Assembly: GCA_934565415.1 (NCBI GenBank)
Contig: CAKTHQ010000023.1
Span: 1-31,873 of the forward strand
Direction of reading: 5' to 3'
DNA length: 31,873 nt
Origin: an uncultured Oscillospiraceae bacterium
GTDB taxonomy: Bacteria; Bacillota; Clostridia; Oscillospirales; Oscillospiraceae
The position numbers and the translations under genes are program-made. Below, one piece after another: positions 25,167 to 31,867 of this stretch. Each line of letters opens with the position of its first letter. Within the stretch, counting starts at the first letter, position 1. The notes below the pieces were generated by a model. The model did not search any database, was not told the DNA's origin, and saw nothing but the letters and a program-made list of their open reading frames with translations.

Positions 25167-26432
25167 TTGGCCAGATATGAAATTAACGGCGGCAGACCCC
25201 TGGAGGGGACCGTCACCATCAGCGGCGCGAAAAATGCGGCAGTCGCTATTCTGCCTGCGGCGCTGCTGGTCAGCGGAGTATGCCGCGTTGAAAACGTACC
25301 TGATATCTCCGACGTCCGGATCTTACTAGACATTCTGGAAGGAATGGGCGTTCGGCTGCGCTATCCGGAACCCCATGTGGTAGAGCTGGACAGCACGGAT
25401 GTAAAGTGCACCATGCCGGATCCGGAGCTGGTCAGAAAAATGCGGGCCAGCTACTATCTGATGGGTGCGCTTCTGGGCCGGTTCGGCCACGCCCATGTGG
25501 CGCTGCCCGGCGGCTGCAATTTTGCCTCCCGCCCCATCGACCAGCACATCAAGGGCTTCGAGGCCCTGGGGGCGGATGTGGACGAGACGGAAGAATATAT
25601 CGCCCTGAAGCCCACCGAAGCGGGGCTCCACGGGGCAAGGATCAGCCTGGATATGGCAAGCGTTGGCGCTACGGTGAACATCATGGTGGCGGCTACCCTG
25701 CTTCCCGGACAGACGGTGATTGAAAATGCGGCCAAGGAGCCCCACATTGTGGACCTGGCCAACTTTTTAAATACCATGGGTGCCCGGATTACCGGCGCAG
25801 GTACGGATACCGTCAAAATTCGCGGCGTCAATTCCCTGCGGGGCGGCACCTATGCCATCATCCCGGATCAGATTGAGGCCGGTACTTATATGGCGGCGGT
25901 TACGGCTGCCGGGGGAAATGTGCTGGTGCAGAACGTGATCCCCAAGCATATGGAGTGCATTACCAGCAAGCTCCAGGAGATGGGCGCCAAAATCATCGTT
26001 TTTGACGATGCCATCCGGGTTATGCGGGAGGGCCCCCTGCGGAAATCCACAGTCAAAACCATGCCCTATCCCGGCTTCCCGACGGATATGCAGGCCCAGG
26101 TCTGTGTGTGCATGGCCTTGGCCAAGGGCACCAGCCGGTTGACGGAAAGCGTCTACGAGACCCGGTTCTTCGGCTACTGTTCGGAGCTGCAGAACATGGG
26201 AGCCAACATTGTCATCAGCGGCAAAACCGCCGTGGTCCAGGGGGTGGAGTCCCTCACCGGTACTACTGTTTATGCCCACGATCTGCGGGCCGGCGCGGCA
26301 CTGGTGATTGCGGGCCTGTCTGCCCAGGGCACCACCGTTGTACAGGATATTCACTATGTGGAACGGGGCTACGAGGACCTGATCGGCAAGCTTACCGCTT
26401 TGGGTGCGGATATCCGGAGAGAAGAAAACTAA
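25167..26432 (+). CDS. murA: UDP-N-acetylglucosamine 1-carboxyvinyltransferase
   Basis: A 421-residue enzyme for the first committed step of peptidoglycan synthesis: it transfers enolpyruvate from PEP to UDP-GlcNAc. The start MARYEINGGRPLEGTVTISG and GAKNAAVAILPAALL (with the catalytic Lys22) are typical. The PEP-binding Cys is present as Cys117 in LPGGCNFASRPIDQH, so sensitivity to fosfomycin is expected. The start codon is TTG 25167, with AAGGAGAGG upstream. Full family length. It lies upstream of the serine acetyltransferase gene with a 21-bp gap, so the two may share a transcript. Confidence 0.97.
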   Translation: MARYEINGGRPLEGTVTISGAKNAAVAILPAALLVSGVCRVENVPDISDVRILLDILEGMGVRLRYPEPHVVELDSTDVKCTMPDPELVRKMRASYYLMGALLGRFGHAHVALPGGCNFASRPIDQHIKGFEALGADVDETEEYIALKPTEAGLHGARISLDMASVGATVNIMVAATLLPGQTVIENAAKEPHIVDLANFLNTMGARITGAGTDTVKIRGVNSLRGGTYAIIPDQIEAGTYMAAVTAAGGNVLVQNVIPKHMECITSKLQEMGAKIIVFDDAIRVMREGPLRKSTVKTMPYPGFPTDMQAQVCVCMALAKGTSRLTESVYETRFFGYCSELQNMGANIVISGKTAVVQGVESLTGTTVYAHDLRAGAALVIAGLSAQGTTVVQDIHYVERGYEDLIGKLTALGADIRREEN

Positions 26433-26453
26433 AAAAACCAGGAGGAATGCGGA

Positions 26454-27377
26454 ATGCCCACAATGGAACAGCAAGCGGAACAGATTGTAGATACCATTCT
26501 GGAAGACTACCGCAACGGCCGCAGCATCGACCGCATGGACCCCTTTGCCCACCCGGACAAGGCGGTGGTCATCGACATGATCGGCAAGCTCATGCGCATT
26601 GTCTATCCCGGCTTTTCCCGGGATAAGAACTACCGCATTTACAATACCCATCACAACCTGTCCATGCTCATTGAGGATGTGATGTATAACCTGGTCAAGC
26701 AGATGACTATGGTGTTCAGGGCCGAACTTCCCGAGGCCCAGGCCCAGGAAAAGGCAGAAAGAATCAGCCTGGAGTTCTTTCGGTCCATCCCCGCCGTTCG
26801 GGCGGTGATCCAGACCGATGTGGAGGCCTTTTACGAGGGAGACCCGGCGGCCTACAGCACCGACGAGATCGTATACTGCTACCCCGGGATGTTTGCCATT
26901 ACGGTGTACCGGCTGGCCCATGTGCTGTATACCATGGGGGTGCCCCTGCTGCCCCGGATTATGACGGAGCACGCCCACAGCGTCACCGGTATCGACATCA
27001 ACCCCGGGGCTACCATCGGCAAGTATTTCTTTATTGACCACGGTACCGGTATCGTGGTGGGCGAAACCACCGTCATTGGGGACCATGTAAAGGTCTACCA
27101 GGGGGTCACCCTGGGCGCCCTGACCACCCGGGGCGGCCAGAGCCTGCGGGGCAAGCGCCGCCATCCCACCATTGAGGACAACGTGACCATCTACGCCGGT
27201 GCCTCCATCCTGGGCGGCGCCACCGTCATTGGGCGGGACAGCGTCATTGGCTCCAATGTGTTTATTACAAATTCCATTCCCCCCTGCACCACCGTCAGCG
27301 TCAAGAGCCAGGAGCTCCAGATCCGCCAGCGTGGCTGCGGCAAGGGTCCGGAGCCCTTCTGGCCGGAGGAACCGTAA
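26454..27377 (+). CDS. cysE: Serine O-acetyltransferase (CysE/EpsC)
   Basis: A 307-residue cytoplasmic enzyme that makes O-acetylserine from serine and acetyl-CoA for cysteine synthesis. The N-terminal helical domain (1-185) is of the longer EpsC type (DPFAHPDKAVVIDMI, YCYPGMFAITVYRLAHVLY). The left-handed beta-helix of hexapeptide repeats follows (TGIDINPGATIGKYFFIDHG with the catalytic His, then VVGETTVIGDHVKVYQGVTLG, ILGGATVIGRDSVIGSNVF). CAGGAGGA precedes ATG 26454. It is followed by a strong terminator. No O-acetylserine lyase gene lies in the window. Confidence 0.93.
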   Translation: MPTMEQQAEQIVDTILEDYRNGRSIDRMDPFAHPDKAVVIDMIGKLMRIVYPGFSRDKNYRIYNTHHNLSMLIEDVMYNLVKQMTMVFRAELPEAQAQEKAERISLEFFRSIPAVRAVIQTDVEAFYEGDPAAYSTDEIVYCYPGMFAITVYRLAHVLYTMGVPLLPRIMTEHAHSVTGIDINPGATIGKYFFIDHGTGIVVGETTVIGDHVKVYQGVTLGALTTRGGQSLRGKRRHPTIEDNVTIYAGASILGGATVIGRDSVIGSNVFITNSIPPCTTVSVKSQELQIRQRGCGKGPEPFWPEEP

Positions 27378-27383
27378 AAAAAG

Positions 27384-27415
27384 AGCCCCAACCGGCGTTG
27401 ACACCGGTTGGGGCT
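27384..27415. terminator. Terminator after cysE, carrying a promoter in its 3' half
   Basis: A perfect 12-bp stem (27384-27395/27404-27415) with an 8-nt loop. A-rich sequence before it gives T-runs when read from the minus strand; on the plus strand the T-run is poor (TGTGC). The loop contains the -35 box TTGACA of the promoter at 27398-27426. Confidence 0.85.
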
Positions 27416-27426
27416 TGTGCTAAAAT
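27398..27426 (+). promoter_or_regulatory. Promoter of the antisense (antitoxin) RNA
   Basis: -35 TTGACA (27398-27403), 17-bp spacer, -10 TAAAAT (27421-27426). The -35 lies in the loop of the cysE terminator. The expected start is at GTGGAAACCC (27433). Confidence 0.75.
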
Positions 27427-27432
27427 AAAGAT

Positions 27433-27541
27433 GTGGAAACCCAAGACGGTTGCCACAGTCGTTAAACAGTCACAAGTTTAGAGAGCTTGGCTCCCAAAAC
27501 GTGGGCCGTCTGCTGCAACCAGACGGCTCACTTGTTTTTGT
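27433..27541 (+). ncRNA. Probable antitoxin RNA of a type I toxin-antitoxin pair
   Basis: An RNA of about 109 nt is predicted from the promoter at 27398-27426 to the hairpin 27505-27527 (8-bp stem GCCGTCTG/CAGACGGC), which is followed by TCACTTGTTTTTG. It contains no ORF with a ribosome site. Its 3' end is antisense to the last codons and 3' end of the small hydrophobic toxin gene on the minus strand, so it could pair with that mRNA. The hairpin is symmetric and could serve both RNAs. Confidence 0.6.
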
Positions 27542-27614
27542 TGTGAAACCGGTCGATCATCTGAATTAAAATCCAAACGATGGATAGGCAACAGAAAAAA
27601 TCCTGAAGTGTCAT
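27528..27614 (-). CDS. Small hydrophobic toxin of a type I toxin-antitoxin pair (Fst/TxpA/holin-like class)
   Basis: A 28-residue peptide, MTLQDFFCCLSIVWILIQMI followed by DRFHNKNK: a short N-terminus, one membrane segment (about 5-20) and a charged basic tail, the build of type I toxins. A near-perfect ribosome site (GCAGGAGG, 27630-27623) lies 8 bp before ATG 27614. Upstream RNA can mask it: CCTGCG (27682-27677) can pair with CGCAGG (27631-27626), next to CGAAAGC/GCTTTCG (27678-27672/27651-27645), and a 12-bp palindrome (27631-27642) sits at the site. The 3' end overlaps the convergent antisense RNA. Sequence family not recognised; class inferred from architecture. Confidence 0.65.
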   Translation of the reverse strand: MTLQDFFCCLSIVWILIQMIDRFHNKNK

Positions 27615-27752
27615 ATGTATTGCCTCCTGCGGAAATATTTCCCACGAAAGCTATACACGGCCCTCCTTTCCGCTTTCGCAGGATCGGGGGGCAACCGTCT
27701 TTTTACCGTACACCGTCTACGTTAGAAGTGGACGGTGGGTTTCCACGAGACA

Positions 27753-27781
27753 AGTGCAGCGCTCAGGTTCCGAAAAGTCAA
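27753..27781 (-). promoter_or_regulatory. Possible promoter of the toxin mRNA
   Basis: Minus strand: -35 TTGACT (27781-27776), 17-bp spacer, -10-like TGCACT (27758-27753, weak), then 6 bp to GTGGAAACCCA (27746-27736). The antitoxin promoter has the same layout: 17-bp spacer and 6 bp to the same GTGGAAACCCA. Confidence 0.45.
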
Positions 27782-27855
27782 GAAAAAAGCAAAAGAAGGG
27801 GCCTCCTTCGTCAAAACTCACAAAAGCGCGCCTATAAAACTGTAAACTCAAACGA

Positions 27856-27884
27856 TTGCGGCGGAGGGAAAATTGTGGTATCAT
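27856..27884 (+). promoter_or_regulatory. Possible promoter of ugpC
   Basis: -35 TTGCGG (27856-27861), 17-bp spacer, -10 TATCAT (27879-27884). It implies a leader of about 180 nt before the ugpC ATG at 28069. Confidence 0.5.
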
Positions 27885-27994
27885 TACCCTATCCCGGTGG
27901 GACTCTGCTACTCCACAAAATAGCTTTGATCCCGCTAAAATAAAGGAGGAAACCCCGTCGGACTCACGGTGCGGCAGTGTGGAGACCTGTCGTA

Positions 27995-28039
27995 ATGCCT
28001 CTGCTGTTTTGCTCGGCAGAGCGCGAGGGCATACATTGA
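27995..28039 (+). CDS. Possible 14-aa leader ORF in the ugpC 5' leader
   Basis: ATG 27995 opens MPLLFCSAEREGIH and stops at TGA 28037-28039, 29 bp before ugpC. GGAG lies about 9 bp upstream. The ORF covers a hairpin (TCTGCTG/CGGCAGA), and another small hairpin (CATAC/GTATG, about 28030-28051) follows before the ugpC ribosome site. It may be a regulatory leader peptide; chance is not excluded. Confidence 0.3.
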   Translation: MPLLFCSAEREGIH

Positions 28040-28068
28040 GGATTCAGTATGTCCGGAGTCGAAAAACT

Positions 28069-29259
28069 ATGGCAAGCGTAACCCTGAAGAACATCAAGAA
28101 AGTCTACCCCTTTAACGGCGACGATGCCAAGAAGAACAAGAAGAAAAAGAAGGGCGAAGAGACCAAGAAGACCAATCTGCAGATCACCGACGAAGGTGTT
28201 GTTGCTGTTCAGGCCTTCAATCTGGACATCAAGGACAAGGAATTCATCGTCCTGGTTGGCCCTTCCGGCTGCGGTAAGTCCACCACCCTGCGTATGATCG
28301 CCGGCCTGGAGGATATTTCCGACGGCGAACTCTACGTCGGCGACCGCCTGGTAAACGATGTGGCCCCCAAGGACCGGGACATCGCCATGGTTTTCCAGAA
28401 CTATGCGCTGTACCCCCATATGACTGTTTACGATAACATGGCCTTTGCTCTGAAGCTGCGCCATGAATCCAAAGAAGAAATCGACCGCAAGGTCAAGGAA
28501 GCTGCCGAAATTCTGGACATCACCCAGTACCTGGGCCGGAAGCCCAAGGCTATGTCCGGCGGTCAGCGTCAGCGTGTGGCCATCGGCCGCGCCATCGTGC
28601 GTAACCCTCAGGTCATGCTGATGGACGAGCCCCTGTCCAACCTGGACGCCAAGCTGCGTAACCAGATGCGTGCTGAGATCATCAAGCTGCGTCAGCGCAT
28701 CAACACCACCTTTATCTACGTTACCCACGACCAGACCGAGGCTATGACCCTGGGCGACCGGATCGTCATCATGAAGGACGGCTTCATCCAGCAGATCGGC
28801 ACCCCCCAGGAGGTCTTTAACCATCCCTACAACCTGTTCGTCGCCGGCTTCATTGGCACCCCTCAGATGAACCTGTTCGATGCCAAGCTGGTTAAGGCAA
28901 ACGGCAAGTACGCCGTCCAGGTAGGCGGCCAGACCGTGGTTCTGTCCGACGAGAAGCAGGAAAAGCTCCAGAAGAACAACGTTGCCGAGCAGGATGTAGT
29001 CCTGGGCGTTCGTCCCGAGCACATTGAGCTGAGCAAGGAAGGCATCGATGCCAAGGTGGATGTGTCCGAAATGATGGGCTCCTCCGTGCACCTGCACGTT
29101 ACCTCCATGGGCCGGGATGTGGTCCTGGTGGTTTCCACCATGAACATGACCGGCGCCGAGGTCAGCTCCCTGACCGCCGGTACCTCCGTTAAGTACACCT
29201 TCGCAGGCCATGTCTGCCATGTCTTCAACAAGGAGACCGGCATCAACCTGGAAGCCTGA
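28069..29259 (+). CDS. ugpC: Sugar ABC transporter ATP-binding protein (UgpC/MsmK/MalK type)
   Basis: A 396-residue ATPase that powers carbohydrate or glycerol-3-phosphate importers. Walker A GPSGCGKST (about 73-81), Q-loop FQNYALYPHMTVYDNM, signature MSGGQRQRVAIGRA, Walker B VMLMDEPLSNLDAKLR and the H-loop YVTHDQTEAM are all present. A C-terminal regulatory TOBE region follows (GVRPEHIEL). A lysine-rich insert (about residues 18-45, KKNKKKKKGEE) lies between the first strand and VVAVQAFNL; it is common in clostridial UgpC. No permease or binding protein genes are adjacent, so it probably serves several importers as a shared ATPase. Codon choice (AAG, CTG, CGT, GTT) suggests high expression. 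Confidence 0.94.
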   Translation: MASVTLKNIKKVYPFNGDDAKKNKKKKKGEETKKTNLQITDEGVVAVQAFNLDIKDKEFIVLVGPSGCGKSTTLRMIAGLEDISDGELYVGDRLVNDVAPKDRDIAMVFQNYALYPHMTVYDNMAFALKLRHESKEEIDRKVKEAAEILDITQYLGRKPKAMSGGQRQRVAIGRAIVRNPQVMLMDEPLSNLDAKLRNQMRAEIIKLRQRINTTFIYVTHDQTEAMTLGDRIVIMKDGFIQQIGTPQEVFNHPYNLFVAGFIGTPQMNLFDAKLVKANGKYAVQVGGQTVVLSDEKQEKLQKNNVAEQDVVLGVRPEHIELSKEGIDAKVDVSEMMGSSVHLHVTSMGRDVVLVVSTMNMTGAEVSSLTAGTSVKYTFAGHVCHVFNKETGINLEA

Positions 29260-29272
29260 GTTTACCTTCTTT

Positions 29273-29292
29273 CCCCCGCCGCAAGGCGGGGG
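29273..29292 (+). terminator. Terminator of ugpC
   Basis: An 8-bp stem CCCCCGCC/GGCGGGGG (29273-29280/29285-29292) capped by GCAA, followed by ATTTTGTTTT. Confidence 0.9.
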
Positions 29293-29315
29293 ATTTTGTT
29301 TTCCGTAGAGTACAG

Positions 29316-29425
29316 CGGGACTGCTGCAAAATGCAGCAGTCCCGGTGAAATCCGTCCTTCGGACGGGTGAAATACCGCCTATGCGGTAAGAAATATGACG
29401 AATGTCATGTGAAATCGCTGCGGCG
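29316..29425 (+). repeat. GTGAAAT-spaced small-hairpin array B
   Basis: A 13-bp hairpin (29316-29328/29332-29344) is followed by four units of a heptamer plus a small hairpin: GTGAAAT (29345) + CCGTCC/GGACGG, GTGAAAT (29367) + ACCGC/GCGGT, AAGAAAT (29388) + ATGAC/GTCAT, GTGAAAT (29409) + CGC/GCG. The period is 21-22 bp. Stems differ in sequence but all pair. The array ends CGGCGGAGAGG, as array A does. It lies downstream of ugpC in the sense direction. Confidence 0.8.
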
Positions 29426-29484
29426 GAGAGGATGAATCTCCTTTTACGCGCTTTCCGAATTTTACAGAGCCGTTCCCCATACAA

Positions 29485-29521
29485 GCAGGGCTGCTGCAAA
29501 ACAAATTTGCGGCAGCCCTGC
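29485..29521. terminator. Hairpin between array B and the kinase gene
   Basis: A 10-bp perfect stem GCAGGGCTGC/GCAGCCCTGC (29485-29494/29512-29521) extended by three pairs, followed on the plus strand by GCTTCTGTTTT. It lies 10 bp after the kinase stop and can end that transcript. The T-run on the kinase side is poor. Confidence 0.6.
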
Positions 29522-29530
29522 GCTTCTGTT

Positions 29531-31588
29531 TTAGGGGGTGGCAATGTTTGTCCAGGTGCTCACATCGCATTGGCCGTGATTATCCCCCACAGCCACCACG
29601 GTGCCATCGCTGTGAAGGACTACCGTGTGAAACTCGCCTGCGGCAACGGCCACAATATCCTGCCAGCTACTCACATCGCATTGGCCGTTATAATTGGGCC
29701 CTACAGCCACCACGGTGCCGTCGCTGCAAAGGCCTACCGTATGAGAATTGCCCGCGGCAACGGCCACAATGTCCCGCCAGGTGGACACATCGCATTGGCC
29801 GTGATTCCACCCCACAGCCACCACGGTGCCGTCGCTCCGAAGGCCTACCGTGTGATGACTGCCCGTAGAAACGGCCACAATGTCCCGCCAGCTGCTTACA
29901 TCGCATTGGCCTAAACTATTTTGCCCTACAGCCACCACGGTACCGTTGCTGCGAAGGCCTACCGTGTGATAACCGCCCGCGGCAACAGCTACAATGTCCC
30001 GCCAGTTGCTCACATCGCATTGGCCGTAATCATTCTTCCCCACTGCCACCACGGTGCTGTCGCTGTGAAAGCCTACCGTGTGCCAAGAGCCCGCAGCAAT
30101 AGTTACTTGTTTCATCTTTCTGGCTGCTTCCGCCTGCTGGGCGCTGTCTTGATAATCTCCCAATTTTGTAAAGGCGATGATTGCCGCCGGGTACCGCTTG
30201 TCCTCCAGCAGCTTTAGGGCCTGCTGATAGGCTTCCTGATTGACCTTTTCTGCAGCGGCCGCCTCGTTTGCCTTTGCGACCTGAGCTTTGCTATCCTGGT
30301 AGTCTCCCAGTTCGCCAAAAGCTTGGGCGGCCTTCTCGTATTCTCCCGCCTCCATCAGCGCCTGGGCCTGTTGATAATCGTTGGCAGGCTTTATGACCTT
30401 TGCATAAATGCCAACCGCCACGCACACCGCGATCACCGCCGCCACGAGCCAAACTTTCCTTTTTGCGGGCTTGGAAACAGGCACCGGTTCCGGTTTCGGT
30501 TCCGGCTTGGGTTCCGGCTTGGGTTCCGGCTGAGGTTCGGGTTTTGGTTCCGGCTTTGGTTCCGGCCGGGGTTCCGGCTCGGGTTCCGGTTTCGGCTCGG
30601 GTTCCGGTTTTGGCTCCGGCTCCGGCTTTCCTTCCCCAAAGAGCCCCTCTTCCAGATCCGCCATGCTCTGGGTCCGCTTTTTAGGGGAAAGAATCAAGGC
30701 GTTTTTCAGGGCCGCTTTAGCCTGCTTCGGAAGGACCGCCAGGCCGGGGCGGTGAAAGGACAGGGTGTCGTCCTCTACCCGGTCCACCGCATTGGGAGGA
30801 AGAACGCCGGTAAGGGAATAGTAAATGGTGGCTGCCATGGCGTACACATCCGTCCAGGGGCCGGAGCCGCCCTTTTGGGTGTACTGCTCCAGGGGGCTGA
30901 AGCCGCTTTTGGCTACCTGCATAGAGGAGGCACCGGAGTTGATGTTCAGGTCTTTGGCGGCGCCCAGGTCCAGCACCATGATCTGCCCCTCCGGGGTGAG
31001 CATCAGGTTGTCCGGGCTTAAATCCCGGTGGACAAGGCCCGCCTGGTGGACCCGCTCCATGGCCCGGATGGCGGGGAGAAAAATCTCCTTCGCCCGGTCC
31101 CAGCTTAGGGTGCCGTTCCGCTTCAGCAGGGCTTTCAGGGTTTCGCCCTCTACAAAGTCCATGACGATGTAGGCGGTGTCGTTCTCCCGGAACAGGTCCC
31201 TTACTTTCACGACCCCGGGAATGCTGTCCACCCGGGCCATTTTCCGGGCTTCCTTTAAAAACATCTCCATGCCGTCCTGCCGGGCCTGCACAGAGCCTGC
31301 GCTGGTGTACCAGGTCAGGGCCCGGGTTCCCGGAGTCCGCCCCACCTGGCCGGTGGGGAAATATTCCTTAATGGCTACCTTCCGCTCCAAAGCCAGGTCC
31401 CAGCCCACATAGGTGATGCCAAAGCCACCCTGACCCAGGACCTTTCCCACCAGGTACTTGCCATAAAGAATGGTTTTCGGCGGCAGGACGAATTCCAACC
31501 CAGCCACCTTTTCCGGGTCATAGCCGCATTTGGGGCAGGGGTAGCCCTGAAAGTCCTCCATGCACCCAAGGCACTTGTTAAATTCCAT
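29531..31588 (-). CDS. Membrane Ser/Thr protein kinase with extracellular RCC1-like repeats
   Basis: A 685-residue multidomain protein. Order: a zinc ribbon (Cys6, 9, 18, 21); a Hanks-type kinase (glycine loop GQGGFG 52-57, Lys74, HRDLSPDN 187-194, DLG 207-209); a Pro-Glu-Lys-rich linker of about 50 residues; one membrane helix ([17 protein letters not shown]); two helical TPR-like units ending LGDYQDS; and five RCC1-like repeats of 37-38 residues (consensus [20 protein letters not shown], then VVAVGxNxxGQCDVSxW). The kinase lies inside the cell and the repeats outside, so it may sense a surface ligand. ATG 31588 is chosen (AGAAGGG 5 bp upstream); an upstream in-frame TTG is unlikely. No phosphatase or PASTA domain, so it is not PrkC. 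Confidence 0.9.
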   Translation of the reverse strand: MEFNKCLGCMEDFQGYPCPKCGYDPEKVAGLEFVLPPKTILYGKYLVGKVLGQGGFGITYVGWDLALERKVAIKEYFPTGQVGRTPGTRALTWYTSAGSVQARQDGMEMFLKEARKMARVDSIPGVVKVRDLFRENDTAYIVMDFVEGETLKALLKRNGTLSWDRAKEIFLPAIRAMERVHQAGLVHRDLSPDNLMLTPEGQIMVLDLGAAKDLNINSGASSMQVAKSGFSPLEQYTQKGGSGPWTDVYAMAATIYYSLTGVLPPNAVDRVEDDTLSFHRPGLAVLPKQAKAALKNALILSPKKRTQSMADLEEGLFGEGKPEPEPKPEPEPKPEPEPEPRPEPKPEPKPEPQPEPKPEPKPEPKPEPVPVSKPAKRKVWLVAAVIAVCVAVGIYAKVIKPANDYQQAQALMEAGEYEKAAQAFGELGDYQDSKAQVAKANEAAAAEKVNQEAYQQALKLLEDKRYPAAIIAFTKLGDYQDSAQQAEAARKMKQVTIAAGSWHTVGFHSDSTVVAVGKNDYGQCDVSNWRDIVAVAAGGYHTVGLRSNGTVVAVGQNSLGQCDVSSWRDIVAVSTGSHHTVGLRSDGTVVAVGWNHGQCDVSTWRDIVAVAAGNSHTVGLCSDGTVVAVGPNYNGQCDVSSWQDIVAVAAGEFHTVVLHSDGTVVAVGDNHGQCDVSTWTNIATP
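29537..30108 (-). repeat. Five tandem repeats of 111-114 bp encoding RCC1-like units
   Basis: Within the kinase gene, five units with the recurring DNA core CATCGCATTGGCC and GCCACCACGGT encode the RCC1-like blades. Units differ mainly at the codons for two variable residues before HTV and two to four before GQCDVS, suggesting surface variation. High DNA identity permits unit gain or loss by recombination. Confidence 0.8.
30484..30630 (-). repeat. Short tandem repeats encoding a KPEP/PEPE linker
   Basis: Reiterated GGTTCCGGCTT-type units encode a Lys-Pro-Glu-Pro linker between the kinase and the membrane helix. Slippage could change its length. Confidence 0.8.
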
Positions 31589-31627
31589 AGGAGCCCTTCT
31601 TTCTGTCTGCGTCAAATAGATGGTTTT

Positions 31628-31656
31628 AGTATAACATTTGAAGTGGGGGATTGCAA
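31628..31656 (-). promoter_or_regulatory. Promoter of the kinase gene
   Basis: Minus strand: -35 TTGCAA (31656-31651), 17-bp spacer, -10 TATACT (31633-31628), about 40 bp before ATG 31588. Confidence 0.75.
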
Positions 31657-31719
31657 GAAAAATTCGGATGTTTGGTCAGTTTAGAATCAGAACGGTCGTT
31701 ACGCCCGGTTCCAATTCTG

Positions 31720-31810
31720 CAAATCCCCATTTCCGCAATTATCTTTGTAATTTTGACAGGACGATTGCATGAGTTATAATTCTATGAACGCCTCGGCAAA
31801 TGGGGATTTG
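31720..31810 (+). promoter_or_regulatory. Consensus promoter inside a 13-bp inverted repeat
   Basis: TTGACA (31753-31758), 16-bp spacer, TATAAT (31775-31780), both exact. Perfect 13-bp arms flank it: CAAATCCCCATTT (31720-31732) and AAATGGGGATTTG (31798-31810). The right arm would be in the first 25 nt of the transcript. The transcribed product lies beyond the window edge or is a small RNA. Confidence 0.65.
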
Positions 31811-31846
31811 ACGGGGTAAACGGTAGGTACCGGCGGCAAGCTCTTC

Positions 31847-31867
31847 CCCCCTCCTGCATGGAGGGGG
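31847..31867 (+). repeat. GC-rich hairpin at the right edge
   Basis: A perfect 8-bp stem CCCCCTCC/GGAGGGGG (31847-31854/31860-31867) with loop TGCAT, preceded by GGCAAGCTCT, a decamer also found (reverse strand) at the centre of the foldback element near 20121-20131. Probably part of a dispersed intergenic repeat cut by the window end. Gene-free from 31589 to the end otherwise. Confidence 0.5.

Noticed and set aside
25767..27404. 545-codon open frame on the minus strand
   Set aside because: It spans murA and cysE antisense and crosses the terminator; no ribosome site or motif.
27964..29544. 526-codon open frame on the minus strand
   Set aside because: Antisense to ugpC, with low-complexity composition; ugpC has all ABC ATPase motifs.
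29537..30108. Regular DNA repeats that could suggest a CRISPR array
   Set aside because: Units of 111-114 bp are in frame and encode RCC1-like protein repeats inside the kinase gene; no short repeat/unique spacer pattern and no cas genes.
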